Assembly (NCBI GenBank): GCA_023053545.1
Contig: JAKZAN010000004.1
Location: 1,054,001 to 1,118,000 of the forward strand
DNA from: Lepidurus packardi
Taxonomy: Eukaryota > Arthropoda > Branchiopoda > Notostraca > Triopsidae
DNA: 64,000 bases
Reading direction: 5' to 3'
The notes beneath the pieces are model-generated. The model had not been told where the DNA came from. It worked only from the letters and a program-made list of their open reading frames with translations, and searched no databases. Below are positions 1-11,934 of the stretch, one piece after another. Within the stretch, counting starts at the first letter, position 1. The number at the start of each line of letters is the position of its first letter. Made by a program: the position numbers and the translations under genes.

Positions 1-780
1 CGTCTTTGGGGACTCGATGTGGTATGGCAATATAATGAAGGGGGGTAAAAGGTCAAGAGGAGAGGCAATTCAGTAGTTAGTTAGGGAAAGACAAAAGGGA
101 AGAGTCAGTGAGAGTTAGGACGGGAGGAAAAGTGGTTTCAAGTGAGGTTTGTCTTGAAGTCATGGTAGTGTTGTTGTGGAGCGGGAGTTGCCGATAAACG
201 GAGTTCAAAAGGAGTGGAACGTAACAATAGTAAAGAAACACAGCCAAAGGCAGGGTTCCAAAGTTATACCAACTTTGCAGGGGTTAAAAACATGGGTGTA
301 CTGTTAAACACAGAGTTAACAGTGTTAAAACACGGAGATAAACCACAGTTGTATGGTTATAAAGCTGAGTTATAAAGTACAACCCGGGTTATAATTTTAA
401 ACTTAGTTATAAGCTGCTCAGTTATAAAGCTAGAAATAAGAGCTACAAAGTGCAAAATAATGGTGTATGGTGTATATGTAATGGTGTAATTTCTATTAAA
501 CAGAGTTTTTATTGACAAGGGGAGGCTGTCAAACGTTCAAACTCAGCTACGCAAAATTGGTTTCAAGAAAGCTTGAGCGACGCCATTATCTTAAAATCGT
601 AACTATGACCACACCACATAATATGCCGATCCCCTATACACTGAGATTGATTAAAACGATTAACTCTACAAGAAATTTAAACTTGCTTTCAAATTTCATT
701 GTACATTATCCTAGTTGAGTAGTTTAGGCAAAATCATTGTACACAAGTGTTTTGCGTTGTAAAATGTATTAATAAATAAA
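1..780. other. Non-coding AT-rich stretch
   Basis: I see no convincing gene. There is a loose cluster of GTTATAAAGCT-like words at about 345-440. From about 545 to 815 the sequence is recognisably similar to about 2520-2800, so it is the 3' flank of the duplicated cuticle unit. Confidence 0.5.
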
Positions 781-809
781 TCTCCTATTTTGGGACAATT
801 GTTGGCCAT

Positions 810-1389
810 TTAATAACGGGCGGGGGCGGGGTAGACAGCGGAGGCACGGTAGGCGACGGGAGCAACATAAGCGGGTGCACGGTAGACCATGGGAGCAGCA
901 TAAGCTGAGGCAGAGCCTGTTGGGGGACGGACGGTGGCCCACACGGCGGCGACTTCTGGGGTGTATTCGGGGGCGACGGGCAAGTGGTCACCCATGGGTC
1001 GGAATCCGTTCTCGTCCGCCACCCAGCTCAAAGCGATGCGTTGCCCTTCGGGGGTAATGAAAGAAGAAGATCCGCGGTTGGTGTTGCCCATTTCGTTGCC
1101 GATCAGCTTCTGGACTTGAGCTTCTTCGCGGGTCGTTCCGTCAGATAAAGCGTAGCTAGAAAACACGTAGTTTTAAGTTGGAATAATTTTAAAAAGACTT
1201 TAAATGAAACGACGTAAAAACGCAGTGAAAAGAAACTTACCTCCATTGGCTGCTTCCGTCTGGGTTGCGGACATCGCTTTGGCTCACGATGGTGATCTCT
1301 GGTCGTTGAGCGTTGCTGGAGTAATCTGCAGAGTATACGCTAGCTGCGGAGGCAGCGGCCAAGAAAGCGACGATCAAGAAGATCTTCAT
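810..1389 (-). CDS. RR-type cuticle protein 1 (two exons, 164 aa)
   Basis: Structural chitin-binding protein of the exoskeleton. Exon 1 is 1241-1389 and encodes a signal peptide starting MKIFLIVAFLAAASA. Exon 2 is 810-1155. The GT donor (1239-1240) and the AG acceptor (1156-1157) join in frame, giving DGSSQWSYALSDGTTREEAQ across the junction. The Rebers-Riddiford consensus follows, with a GSSSFITPEG core and WVADENGFRPMGDHLPVAP, closest to the RR-1 class. The C-terminus is a low-complexity Ala/Pro/Tyr tail ending APARY. The ATG was chosen because it opens the signal peptide. A TATA box lies about 65 bp upstream. The gene is a tandem paralogue of the one at 2797-3386 on the same strand. Chitin binding is family knowledge; stage and tissue cannot be read from the sequence. 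Confidence 0.9.
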
Positions 1390-1451
1390 TGTTGGTTTGG
1401 AAGTATCAGAGGGGGAAGACTGAACTGACTTGATCTAACAAAGACGCTTGG

Positions 1452-1459
1452 TTTATATA
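1452..1459 (-). promoter_or_regulatory. TATA box of cuticle gene 1
   Basis: TATATAAA read on the minus strand, 63-70 bp upstream of the ATG. The implied transcription start near 1425 coincides with a TCAGT-like initiator word. Confidence 0.6.
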
Positions 1460-2770
1460 CCTCAAGCGAGATGGAAGTGGAGCAACCTTGAACAAGTGCC
1501 TTGGTTTCAATGTCACCTACAGGAAAGGCGATCTTGTCATAGGCATACCTTTTACTTTCGTTTGTCCAGGTACAGGTATGTTCATCCTTTCCCTAAGTTT
1601 ACGAGACCTTATGACTCGATCATAAGGTCCGTGATTTCTTCGTGCATGTTTTCAAGGACAGTCTTGACCATGTTGTGCTCATCCTCCGTACTTTGTATTT
1701 GTATTTGTAACCCCAAACTGGATTAGCACGCCAGTATCTCTATACAATCTAGTGTCGAGTAAATTCCCCTTTTCACTACAGCGCCCGATAGTCTCCAGAA
1801 GTGTACAAAAGCTAATTATTATGGATTAACTTGTCCTGTGGATAGAATAACTTCCCGTCCGGTTTGAAAAGATTCATATTACAATCCCCAAGACATGCGA
1901 GTCTTCGTGGCCAGATTGCCAATTTTGAAATGACTTACAAAAGAAAAAACGGCGTCTTATTGTTGTTGTTATTGTGCCGCATGTTGTGCTCTTTACAGGT
2001 TCTAGTGCGATCGTTGCAAAGAGAGTCCTCCTTGTGAGGTCTCCAGAGAAGCAATAACAGCCGAAATACTATAGTAAAGGTATGAATTGCCTTTGATTGT
2101 TATTCCTAAAAACTCCGAACAGGAATAGTACTAGCAAATACTACATGTATTTCCAGTAGCTCTTACTTTAGTTTATAAAATAGTTCAATTCTTTGTAACT
2201 TGTTTCAGATAGGCTTAGTATGATTTACACTGTATTCTGCGTATTTGATCGATAAGTATTTATAACTACTGTATGTAGGAATTTGTTCTGCAATAAAATC
2301 GCAAGATTTTTTAGACAGTAGTCTTGTGAGGGAGCTTTATCAGAAACTATAAAATTATTGGTTCCAAGGTTTTGACACTAGAGAGGAAACTTTCTTTTAA
2401 AGTGTTTAGTTTAAGCTGATTTTAGAAGAAATTTGACAAACTGATTTTTAAACTAGCTCCTAAACACAGTTACTTTTGTTCTCGACAACAAAAAGTTACA
2501 AAGCGTTAATACTGTTGCTGGTTTCAAGAAAGCCTATGCTATGTTATATTCGTATACCTTTATAGCTGTGACCACAGCAGTATATAATATATAGATCGCC
2601 TAAATACCGTGACTGACTGAAACGATTAACCCTAAAAAAATTTAAGTATAGCTTCCAGTTCCAACACTAATTACCCTGAGTAAATTTAGCTCAATATTTT
2701 TCGTCTGTATTTAAGTCCGTCAATGTACACGGTTGCTTTGCGTTGTAATGTGGATTAATAAATAAATCTT
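1460..2770. other. Intergenic spacer between the cuticle genes
   Basis: AT-rich and without a supported gene. The last part (about 2520-2770) is homologous to the 3' flank of cuticle gene 1. Confidence 0.5.
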
Positions 2771-2796
2771 CTATCTAGGGGAGATTTTTTGTCCAT

Positions 2797-3386
2797 TTAA
2801 TAACGGGCAGGGGCCGGGTAGACAGCGGGAGCAACATAGGTGGGGGTACGGTAGGTGGTGGGGGCAACGTAGGCGGGGGTACGGTAGGTGGTGGGGACAA
2901 CATAGGATGGGGCGGCATAAGCTGAGGCAGAATAAGTTGGGGGACGGACGGTGGCCCACACGGCGGCGACTTCTGGGGTGTATGCGGGGGCGACGGGCAA
3001 GTGGTCACCCATGGGTCGGAATCCGTTCTCGTCAGCAACCCAGGTCAAAGCGATGCGTCGGCCTTCGGGGGTAATGAAAGAAGAAGATCCGCGGTTGGTG
3101 TTGCCCATTTCGTTGCCGATCATCTTCTGGACTTGAGCTTCTTCGCGGGTCGTTCCGTCAGATAATTCGTAGCTAAAAAATACGTAGATGGAAATTTAAA
3201 GAATCTTAAAGTGATTTGTAAAGAAAAAAAAGCTTACCTCCATTGGCTGCTTCCGTCTGGGTTGCGGAGATCGCTTTGGCTCACAAGGGTGATCTCCGGG
3301 CGCAGTGCGTTGCTGGAAGAAGCTGCACGGTACATGCTATCTGCGGAGGCAACAGCCAACAAAGCCGCGATCAAAAAGAACTTCAT
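2797..3386 (-). CDS. RR-type cuticle protein 2 (two exons, 174 aa)
   Basis: Tandem paralogue of the gene at 810-1389. Exon 1 (3238-3386) encodes a signal peptide beginning MKFFLIAALLAVASA; exon 2 is 2797-3172. Splice sites and phase are identical to the first copy, including DGSSQW before the junction. The RR core is nearly unchanged (ITPEGRRIALTWVADENGF). The C-terminal tail is longer by ten residues and contains a tandem PTTYRTPxYVA repeat, so the tails differ mainly by repeat number while the chitin-binding core is held. Secreted to the cuticle by family knowledge. Confidence 0.9.
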
Positions 3387-3446
3387 TATTGGTTTGGAGG
3401 TTTCAGAATGTGAGACTGAACTGATTAGTCTGAACCACAGCCAGTG

Positions 3447-3454
3447 CTTTTATA
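3447..3454 (-). promoter_or_regulatory. TATA box of cuticle gene 2
   Basis: TATAAAAG read on the minus strand, about 61-68 bp upstream of the ATG, the same spacing as in cuticle gene 1. Confidence 0.65.
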
Positions 3455-3499
3455 CCTGGGTCAACGGGAACACGCACAACATTTTGCCAGCATCTATGG

Positions 3500-4620
3500 A
3501 GTTTCCTTCGTTGAAGGGCGATCTTTACCCCTCATGGGTTTCGCTTTTACTTTCGTTGGTTCCATTAGAAATGTAGAAGAGTTTTGGTTCATCTCATTGT
3601 CGAGAAAACCGCAACGTGGAAGAGTTTCCGCCCATACCAATTGGGTGAAGGTCGTCTGGAACTGTTAATGGCCCTTGGCGAACAAAACATCCCAAAAGCG
3701 ACGTCTGCGTTAGAAAGGTCGAGTAGAGCAAGATACAGTAGAGCAAGTAGATAGGTCGAGTCGAGTAGATATAGTAGAGCAAGACCTACACTCTCAAAGA
3801 AATATCTCTAATCTTCATTTTTTTTCCTGGACAAGGAAATTATTACAATCAGTCCACCAAGTCTACATTCATAACCTCTAAAAAATAAAAACTAGACAAA
3901 ATCCATATAATGCAAATATCGTGATTGTAAAGTACACCAAACACAACCTTGAACTCATGAATCGGTGATTCCTTTAACATCGTTTCAAGGACAGGCCTGG
4001 TTACAAGCAAGGTTACAAAGTCAGTACGCGGTCAGTTCAAGCGAGTGTTTTATATTTAAGCAGGTGAACCTAGGATATGGTGGAATGCTATGGTGAGTAC
4101 TTGACGATTTGCAATTCAGGAAAAATCACAGCTCAAGGCGAAGGTATCATTCGAACGTATCATTCGAATACGAAAAGTGGATCTTTTAATTTTGCGCAGC
4201 GAAAGGCCGTATCCCAAAATGATCCGTTGTACTTGACAGAATCTCAAAAGCCCAGTCGCTCACCTCCTGGACATGACAAGTTTCCCTCTGGAAGCAACCA
4301 AAAAGGACCAAATGTAGGATTGTCACTACTGTCATTCAAAAACGGGGCGTTAACTAAGGGCTTTCCATTCAAACCAAGGACATCCTAGTTTACTGGACTC
4401 GAAGCAAACATTACACCCAAGCAGCCATTTTCTTGGAAAGACTGTACAGAATAGAAAGAGGATGCATTAATGCTTGGTCCCCATAAATAAATAAGAAACA
4501 ACGAGTAGATGCGTCTTTCTATAGAATCGGTAATCGCCTCCAGAGAGAAATTAAAGTTCCATGGTAGTAATTTTCCTGTGTCTACGGACACGTCTCGTTT
4601 AAAGAGATACATATAGCGAT
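3500..4620. other. Non-coding stretch
   Basis: No supported gene. At 3715-3785 there is an irregular array of GTCGAGTAGA / AGTAGAGCAAG words. The short open frames on either strand lack splice-consistent partners or recognisable domains. Confidence 0.4.
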
Positions 4621-4624
4621 ACGA

Positions 4625-4985
4625 TTAAAACTTAGCTTTAATTTTAGGGCCCACAATTCCTTTGGGCCAAATTTCAGTGTAAAAATAACCCAATATTGCG
4701 TTCGGCTTATAATTATACCGCAAGGAGTACTCTAAGCATGTCCTAGTGCAAGTGTCGCAAAGCAGCCAGCCGTTTGGTTGACAACCAGGTAGTATTGTGG
4801 CACATTTCTGAGCCGTAGTCACACAAGCAGAACTATCTTTCAGTGCATCCCAAAACCTGCAGCCTTGTATTGACTCTAGAATGCCGGTATGTTTGTCACT
4901 GACGCAGATATGTGTAGTCAGAAATTCGCAGGTGACGGAGCCATCCTTTTCAGTGCAGTAGTTAATTGGCAGTACAAAAGGGTTT
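4625..4985 (-). CDS. Terminal exon of a cysteine-rich protein, function unknown
   Basis: An open frame of 119 codons after a pyrimidine-rich AG acceptor (4986-4987). It contains about ten cysteines, with CTEKDGSVTCEF near its start, CQPNGWLLCDTCTRTCLEY in the middle and a Lys-rich end. The cysteine density suggests an extracellular, disulphide-bonded domain. A YC-x3-DGSV word similar to its start recurs at about 19805-19830. I could not place the upstream exons: an open exon-like stretch at 5365-5459 has a good donor but the wrong phase. I do not recognise the family. Confidence 0.4.
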
Positions 4986-5300
4986 CTGAATGCATAGGAA
5001 ACCGCACGTCAGATAACTGCCGGAACCTGACAATGTGATAAATACAACAAATTAGCCCCAATTACCATGAATCATAACCTTGTTTTTGTTGAAAGATGGA
5101 AAATTGGGGTTTAAAGAGTTATGAGAATTACTGAGTGAATGAAAGCTTTCTGAATGCATAGAAAGCCGCATGTCGCGTAACTGTCAAAACCTGACAATAC
5201 GATAAATACAACTAATTAACTACAATGAACAGGAATTATAACGTTGCTTTTGAAAACAGAATGAAACTGGGATTTAAAGAATGATGGGAACCAGAAATTG
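4981..5300. repeat. Local tandem duplication of about 150 bp
   Basis: The segment from about 4983 is repeated from about 5146. Both contain TTTCTGAATGCATAG, then CTGACAATnnGATAAATACAAC and a shared downstream block. The duplicated part includes the acceptor of the cysteine-rich exon, so a second, decayed acceptor lies upstream. Confidence 0.6.
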
Positions 5301-5669
5301 GGTTTGGGAAAGATCAAATACTATGGGTCTTTCAGAAAATTAACAAATAAATCTTACCAGTATGAACTTCGATCGTAGAACTACCATAGCCGCTTATGAG
5401 TTTATGGTCGTGATTCTGTGGTATTGGGGTGACAAAGCTTGTATGCTGAGTAGATGCTGTAGATATTTTTTAAAAAAAATTAGTAATCGTTGTTAAAGAA
5501 AGGAGAATCATTCTGACTTGGAAAAGGTGGTCCGTTCACTTGAGCCACCAGTTCACTTGTGATGGCAAACATCAGTAGTGTGCTGTTCCAGCTATGACGA
5601 AGGAGGTTTCTTGGTTTATTAGTGGTACCTGGGTTCCCATTAAAAGCACAGCACAAAGTTATGGTCACG

Positions 5670-6040
5670 ATGGCTTTTTATTAGCACACAAACAAAACAG
5701 TAAATATCATACTTGAGACGATGTCTTTTAATCGATAATATTGGACAAAGTTTTCGAGGTTCACAAAATTTAAAAGTCAGATTTCGAAGAGTACGGAGTT
5801 GATAGTTTTAGAACTAGTTCTAGATTTATAGGAGTAACTATACATACTAAAAATTAAAATAACAGACAGAAACAAAAAAATAAACTAAAAGCTCAAGCTA
5901 TTCATCCTATAATGATTGATGTTGGAGCACCGGGTCGCCTGGGTGACATTAATTATTTTTAGTTAATTGGTTTTAATTATTTGTTCATGAATTATTTGTT
6001 CAAGTTAACAAAGACTCGAGGGTCCACCAAGTTTGTTCTA
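5670..6040. other. Intergenic stretch
   Basis: AT-rich sequence without a supported feature, downstream of the receptor gene at 6041-7682. Confidence 0.4.
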
Positions 6041-7682
6041 TTAAAGCGAGGCATAGCGGTCGCAGCAAGAACATCCCATAACTGCCGGTACCGTTCTCCT
6101 CCATGCTTGAAGAAGGGGTAGGGAGCGACGGTACAGTAAACAGAGTACACGACGCTGATAGACAAAGACGACGAAGAGTAGTACAGCTTGAATCACATAC
6201 AAGATACTGATAATGGACCAAATATGATAAGAGATATCCGCAATTGTTTCAATCATGCCAGTAATCCCCAGTATAGCAAGTGCGCATTTTACTGCACGAA
6301 TCCTATTTTTTTTTTTTTTTTTTATACAAAAAAATGGTCTGGTTACTACTTTGAACATAATAGAATTTAAAATTAAAATTAGGATCAGTGATACAAACCT
6401 GGGTGTAGCATTTTTTCGGAAAAAATCATTATAGGTACTGAAGGAACGTTTAGCCAGTATGATCAAAACTAAGCTGACTATCCAAAGTAGTACGGAAGGT
6501 AGAGTCAAATATACCAGGCTTCCATGGCTCGCTTTTTAGAGTGGTGGTACACGATAGAAAATATAAAATCGGTTAAAAAATTAACAATATTTTTTTACGC
6601 AATACTTTTAAACCAGCAATGGTTAACTCCAAGGCCGGGTACGCCAATCCAATTTGGGAGGCCTTCCACGTATTCCAGGATCTGACCAATGGCTACAACT
6701 GTAAGAGGGATTCCCCAACCCGAAACGCAATATTTCAAGAATCGGCTACGTTGTTTGGCTCGAGCGGCTTTCGGGACTCCATTACTAAATACATGGTAAA
6801 GGAATCAGTGCATTCATTGATTCATTTTGCATTGCATTTAAAGCGACCACGATAGTCTTAGAATAGTTCATAAGAGAATCTTCTTTAGGCAATCTAGATG
6901 CGCAGAAAATATAATGGCTAGTTTTGATTAGAAGAAAACTTCACTTGAGTGTTAATAACCTTAGCTGAAAACAAAATGGCATTGTTACTTGTCGTGCGTT
7001 GGGTCTGAAGTCTGGGTACTGCCAACAGATGGCGAATCTTGAAGAGACTCCAATGCAATTCTAGGTGATTCTAAATCCCCTTCGGTTGTGTTACGACGGG
7101 TTTCATTGTCTTCGCTGGACCCAAACCTACGAATGGAAGTGTGAATAAGTCATTAGTTTGCTCTTTTCCGGACGAAAACAGCAAATCATTCTCATAATTA
7201 CTGTTCTTCCCATGATTTCAGACCCGTTACAGTTCTATAGAAGGTAGACTTACGCTAAAGTCGAGAACGCATCAAAACATAAAACTCCCATCCACGAATA
7301 GCCGCAAAGAGCGAAATAATGAGTCAGGAGACCTATAGAATTAGTGGAATTACTTAAGTAGCTTATTGCATTTAACTTTTAGTAATTTGATGGGCTTAAA
7401 ACTTTTACCATGACCGATACACATATAGGCGTCATTTAGTTTGTACATCGCGGTCATGTCGAGTATTCCGTATAGAATATAACTGATAAAAGTAGAAGCC
7501 ACGTAGCTCATAACGCTCAAGCCATGTACATCGTGGAGTTGGGGTAGTACTGCGTAAATCACAAAAGTTGTGAAGGGAAAGATTGACGAAACGAATAACG
7601 AAGATGCCACGACACAGGAATACACAGAAAACGCCAAAGGTAGTTCGGTTTCATTAGTGAGAGCAACACTGCTTAATTCCAT
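6041..7682 (-). CDS. Methuselah-like seven-transmembrane receptor (five exons, 308 aa)
   Basis: Exons are 7409-7682, 7254-7332, 6606-6784, 6399-6531 and 6041-6302. All junctions keep phase with GT-AG introns, giving 309 codons including the stop. The translation shows seven hydrophobic segments in the secretin/Methuselah order: TM1-2 with LPQLHDVHGLSVMSY, TM3 with HYFALCGYSWMGVLCFDAF, TM4 with CVSGWGIPLTVVAIG, a GLGVNHCWF loop, TM5 with LPSVLLWIVSLVLIILA, then TM6-7 with ILGITGMIETIADI and YVIQAVLLFVVFVYQRR. The HG before TM2, CGYSWMG in TM3 and the CWF loop are typical of Methuselah-like GPCRs. The usual cysteine-rich ectodomain is not encoded after the ATG used here. An acceptor 12 bp upstream of the ATG may link to unseen upstream exons. 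Ligand unknown. Confidence 0.75.
6985..7129 (-). CDS. Possible alternative terminal exon of the receptor
   Basis: This lies within the intron between the TM3 and TM4 exons. A TTCGTAG acceptor opens a frame of 47 codons beginning FGSSEDNETRRNTTEGD and ending in a stop. The phase matches the TM3 exon donor (codon split GC/G). It is hydrophilic, Ser/Thr/Glu-rich and looks like a cytoplasmic tail. If used, it would give a receptor truncated after TM3. It could equally be the tail of a lost tandem receptor. Low certainty. Confidence 0.3.
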
Positions 7683-7699
7683 GATCTAACAATTCTGAA

Positions 7700-8090
7700 A
7701 AATAGGGTGTGAACACTGTTCTTCTTAGATATCAAGCCTTTGCGAGAATAATGATGAGCAGACTAAACCGCTCGAAGCCCAAAAGAAGGATACATAAAAA
7801 CACCAGTAAGTGGACTTCAAGGCTGTAATGTACTTGTTTTACTTGCCCCTTTTTTCTCTCCTAATCTGGCATGCAGCGTAGGATAGAAGCAAAATGACGG
7901 AAGTAAATCATGTCTGTCAGGACGATAGTAATGTGATAGCCGTTAAAGATGGCGCATTCATTAAAAAAGCTTTACGAGAACTAGTGGCGTAAATGTATGA
8001 TGTATCCGCTCGTTTTTGTCACAAAACAGCCCAATAGATGGCCGTAACCGCTCAAGGCCTGTGGTTTCGTTGCTGAGATGCTGAGACCTT
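7700..8090. other. Intergenic stretch
   Basis: No supported gene. Homology to the Gypsy LTR starts near 8092. Confidence 0.4.
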
Positions 8091-8223
8091 GCTGAGATGG
8101 ATCTATTGACGCATGACCTTATAACTTCCCTGTTTTCCCTTCTCTTATATATATATTTTTTTTTTTAAAATTGAATTGCGGGCGTAGGCTGAGAGCCTGT
8201 TGCCTGACTTGTTTATTGTCAAA

Positions 8224-8964
8224 TCATTTACATGATTTAGTCTTAAAAACTTTATAACAAATTACGGGGGGGGATAGGGAAGTGGGTAGGGGTAAGAGTA
8301 GGAGGAGCAGTATCAAGTAATATGTTTCCGTGTTATTGGGAGGTTGAGGTGCAGAAAGTCCGTTTGGTCTCGGAAAGAAAACAGCAGTAGGGAAAAGTTT
8401 TGGGTTGGTGAGAAAGTTTAACGGATTGAAGTGCAATTTGAGAGAACTGTGAGCTCTAATCAGTTTTGCTCGATATTTGTTGAGCCATCGGCAATGTATA
8501 AAAACATGGTGTAAGTCTTGGACGGCATGATCTGGGCAAGGGCAGGAACTTGTAAGCGAACGTTTGATTCTTTGCAAATAGCTCAACGTTTGGTAGTGGG
8601 TAGAGCGGACCTGTATAAGAGACGATACGATGTTTCTGGGGTGTTTTGTTTTTATAATTGGTTTTAAGCCAGGCTTAACTCCAAGGTGCTTCAGATGAGT
8701 TGCTGAAGGAAGACTTTCCCATTCTTTTGCCCATTCAGTGATCAGGGTTTTGTGTATAGTTTGGTGAGAGACTTTGGGGATATAGTCAGTAGTCTCGAAA
8801 GTGGTCTTGGTCAAGTCGATAAGTCTGTTTGAGTTTGTGATGTACCGTTTGGTCTTGTTTCCTGTCTGTGCCACTCGTTCCGTTCCTAGTCTGGAAGATA
8901 CGTAGCGAAGTCCAGATTCTTTGATGAGGAGTTTTAGCGGTAAGATGTCGGTTTCAACTTCCAA
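8224..8964 (-). pseudogene. C-terminal part of the same non-LTR ORF2
   Basis: 246 codons continuing the element after a frame break and a stop around 9090-9195. It contains the cysteine/histidine cluster CPCPDHAVQDLHHVFIHC near residue 140, the knuckle typical of the end of Jockey/I-type ORF2 proteins. Same strand and order as the reverse transcriptase upstream. Confidence 0.7.
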
Positions 8965-9194
8965 TGTTGATGTCGGAGTGGTTTTGAGTGCTCCAGTGAT
9001 TGCTAATAGGGCTTGCCGATGGATCGAGGAGAGTGGTCGTAAGGATGTTGGAGTAATGTTAAACCAGGCTGGGGATGCGTACAGTAGCTTGGAGTAAACT
9101 GTCGCCTAAATGAGCGTCTTTAGTTGACTACACGAGATAGTTCTGTTTTGCTTAGCAATAGTGCGAATACGATGAAGTGACTTGTTTATAGCTG

Positions 9195-10406
9195 CTAGCT
9201 GCTGCTATGGGATCTTACATGGGCTGACCAGTCAAGCTTCTTATCTAAAATTAAACCCAAATATCGTACGGAATCGCTCGGAAGTATCGTGGTGTTTTGC
9301 CAGGTTAACGGGGTAAAGTCGGGTGTCCGTTTCCTGCTGAAATGAATCAGTTCCGTTTTTTCAGTACTGAATTCCAACTGGCAGTGGTTGCTCCACAACG
9401 TTAGTGCTTTTAGGGAATTTGCTAGCAGTTTAGTGTTAACTTTACCCGAAGAGCCAGACGTGTGCAGGAGGAGGTCGTCTGCAAAGGCAATGATTTTAAC
9501 TCGTTTTCCTTTGATAATTTGTAGCTCGCCATCGATGTATAATAAGAATAGGAGAGGGGACAGGGGGGATCCTTGTGGTACTCCTTTTGGAAGAGTGACT
9601 AAATCACTCGCAGATCCATTGTGGAAAGTATACGCATCTCTATTGGTCAAGAAACTGCTAATGAGTTTAGTATAGTGAGATTTGACGTGTTTTTTTCGTA
9701 CGATTTGTATAAGCTTATCATGATTCACATTGTCAAAGGCTCCTTTTATGTCTAGCAGTAGTGCCGTTGTAACTTTCCGTGTATCGAAGCCATTGAGGAT
9801 GGAGTCACTAAGTGATACTAGTGCGTCGGTGGTCGATCGGGAGGGTCTAAAGCCCCATTGGCAGTTGTTTAGAAGTTTGCCCTTTTCTAAAGAGTCGGAG
9901 AGTCTTTGGGAAATAGCTTTTTCAAGCATTTTCCCTAGGATAGGAAGTAATGCAATGGGACGAAAACTCTTAATAGATGTGTAGTCCTTTTTGTTTGGTT
10001 TTGGAATAGGGATGACTTTTGCACGTTTCCAGATAGTTGGAAAGTAACCAATAGTGAGGGATGCATTGTAAATTCGCAGGATGGTTTTGTCGATTGTGTT
10101 CCATATATGTTTGATGACGATGGCTTGAATGTCATCATGGCCGGCTGCTTTTAAAGGTGGGATATGCTCCTGGATACCTTGAATTTCGCTCAGGGTAAAC
10201 GGGGGGGCTGGATTTCTGAGGACTTTGTAAGGTCGTGCAGGAGTGAAGGTAACAGGTATGTGTGGCTGTCCGTTGATTAAGTCAGTAGCTAAGAAATTTA
10301 ATTTATCCACTGGTTCGGTAAAAGGGATTCCGTCTTTGTTCTGGAATTGATCTAGGCATGCTTTCGATGTTGTTTTGCGGAGGTTCCTTTCCCAATTCCA
10401 TAGCAC
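9195..10406 (-). pseudogene. Non-LTR reverse transcriptase (ORF2, N-terminal part)
   Basis: 403-codon frame of an RNA-templated DNA polymerase. Motifs in order: the FRPIALLPILGKMLEKAI finger near residue 150, FRPSRSTTDALVSL, LLDIKGAFDNVNHDKL (first catalytic Asp), GVPQGSPLSPLLFLLYI, IIAFADDLLLH (catalytic FADD) and VRYLGLILDKKLDW. This is the layout of I/Jockey-group enzymes. No endonuclease is present upstream because the copy is 5'-truncated. The frame is broken after the SAHVR region, and the downstream part continues in other frames to 8224. Inactive. Confidence 0.85.
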
Positions 10407-10561
10407 ACGATTGTCCGGTGTTAGTAGTTTGTTGTTCCAATATTGTTCTCGAGTCTTTCGAACTTCCGCTCTGTACTGGTTTCTTGCTCTTTTCCAGTTT
10501 TGCTCGCTGCTTGGAGTTTGCGAGACCTGGTGAAGTCTATGTAAGCTGGCAGTTTGCTTCT

Positions 10562-10830
<269 letters not shown>

Positions 10831-10877
10831 CTTTTGTAAATACAGTCAGTCATAACTAGATACTTGCCTACTCTACA

Positions 10878-11934
10878 GTATAATTCCGAAGTGCTGGGAC
10901 TGGGATGTAGCAGACGACCCGCTGCTCAGTAGTTTCCTTTCGTTCTCTCGTTTTCAATAGACAATAGCGTCCTAAAACCGTTTTATTTTTTATTAGCGTG
11001 ACGGAGTTTCAAGGACGACTACGTAACTTTGCTACTGAGCCATCCCAATAAAAACATTACGCACACAGGTTTCTTTAATTGCATAATAAAATAAATCCTT
11101 GTTGGGGTTGTTGCCATTAATTTCCGGTTGATATGGGCTTTGGATTATTTCTTTAGAAAAATATCATAGAACATATTTTATCCAGGTAGTAGCGTAATTT
11201 TTTGTAAAAGGTGAATTCCTAAACTTAACTAACTCATCCAAACTTCTGAAGTCTCGCAATAATCGTGAGTGATTTCCCAAATTTTCGGATGTGTAAACTC
11301 GTACTGTAATTTTCATTGGCTGACATCCAATTCCCTAAATGTAATTATTATAATTGATGTATATTCCGTAATTATAACTGTACGAGTCACACATTATTGT
11401 ACAATATTCATAACTATACATTACAACAATGTACTAAAACTATTTTAACGAAACATACTGTGTGATTGTTCTATTCTTTACCATATTCCTTTTAAATTCT
11501 TATTCTAATGACTCTTGAGAATTTTTCCTAGGTAATTACAGAATTTTGAAAATATCAAAAATTAATGCAATACTATCTATGTATTCTATTAAATTCTTTA
11601 CCAAGTACTGAAGCAAAAACGAAACAATATGACTGGGTCTATCATTTTGAAAAACCCGCTTCAACTGTGATCAAGGACATTAGAGACTGATTTCATTTTT
11701 GGTTTGTATAATTCCCAATTGTATTATCCCATTGTTTAACCCAACCCTTTAATGCAATTATATTTCTGTAGTTGAATCACTCAGGGCGATTGATTCACAA
11801 CGTCTGCTGTGGTCTTCCAAATTCTGGATAAATTTGTCGCCTCAGTTAGATTGCACTTATTTATTGCAAAATGTCTGGCCTGTAAAAGTTCGGAAAAGAT
11901 TTTCTTGAAATTTAAAAAACCACAACTAGTTTTC
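10878..11934. other. Spacer 3' of protease A
   Basis: AT-rich, non-coding, part of the duplicated unit. The block from about 11660 is also found 3' of protease E (23360-23630) and G (41945-42213). Confidence 0.5.

Larger units (their letters stand above)
8153..10560 (-). mobile_element. 5'-truncated non-LTR retrotransposon
   Basis: On the minus strand it encodes a reverse transcriptase followed by a C-terminal zinc knuckle. It ends in a poly(A) tract, visible as the T run at 8155-8165. The 5' end is missing and abuts the TA microsatellite near 10560. Target-site duplication cannot be defined because the target was itself (TA)n. The element lies within a Gypsy LTR remnant. Confidence 0.8.

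Noticed and set aside
4077..4388. 103-codon plus-strand frame
   Set aside because: No domain, no splice or promoter support, ordinary composition; treated as chance.
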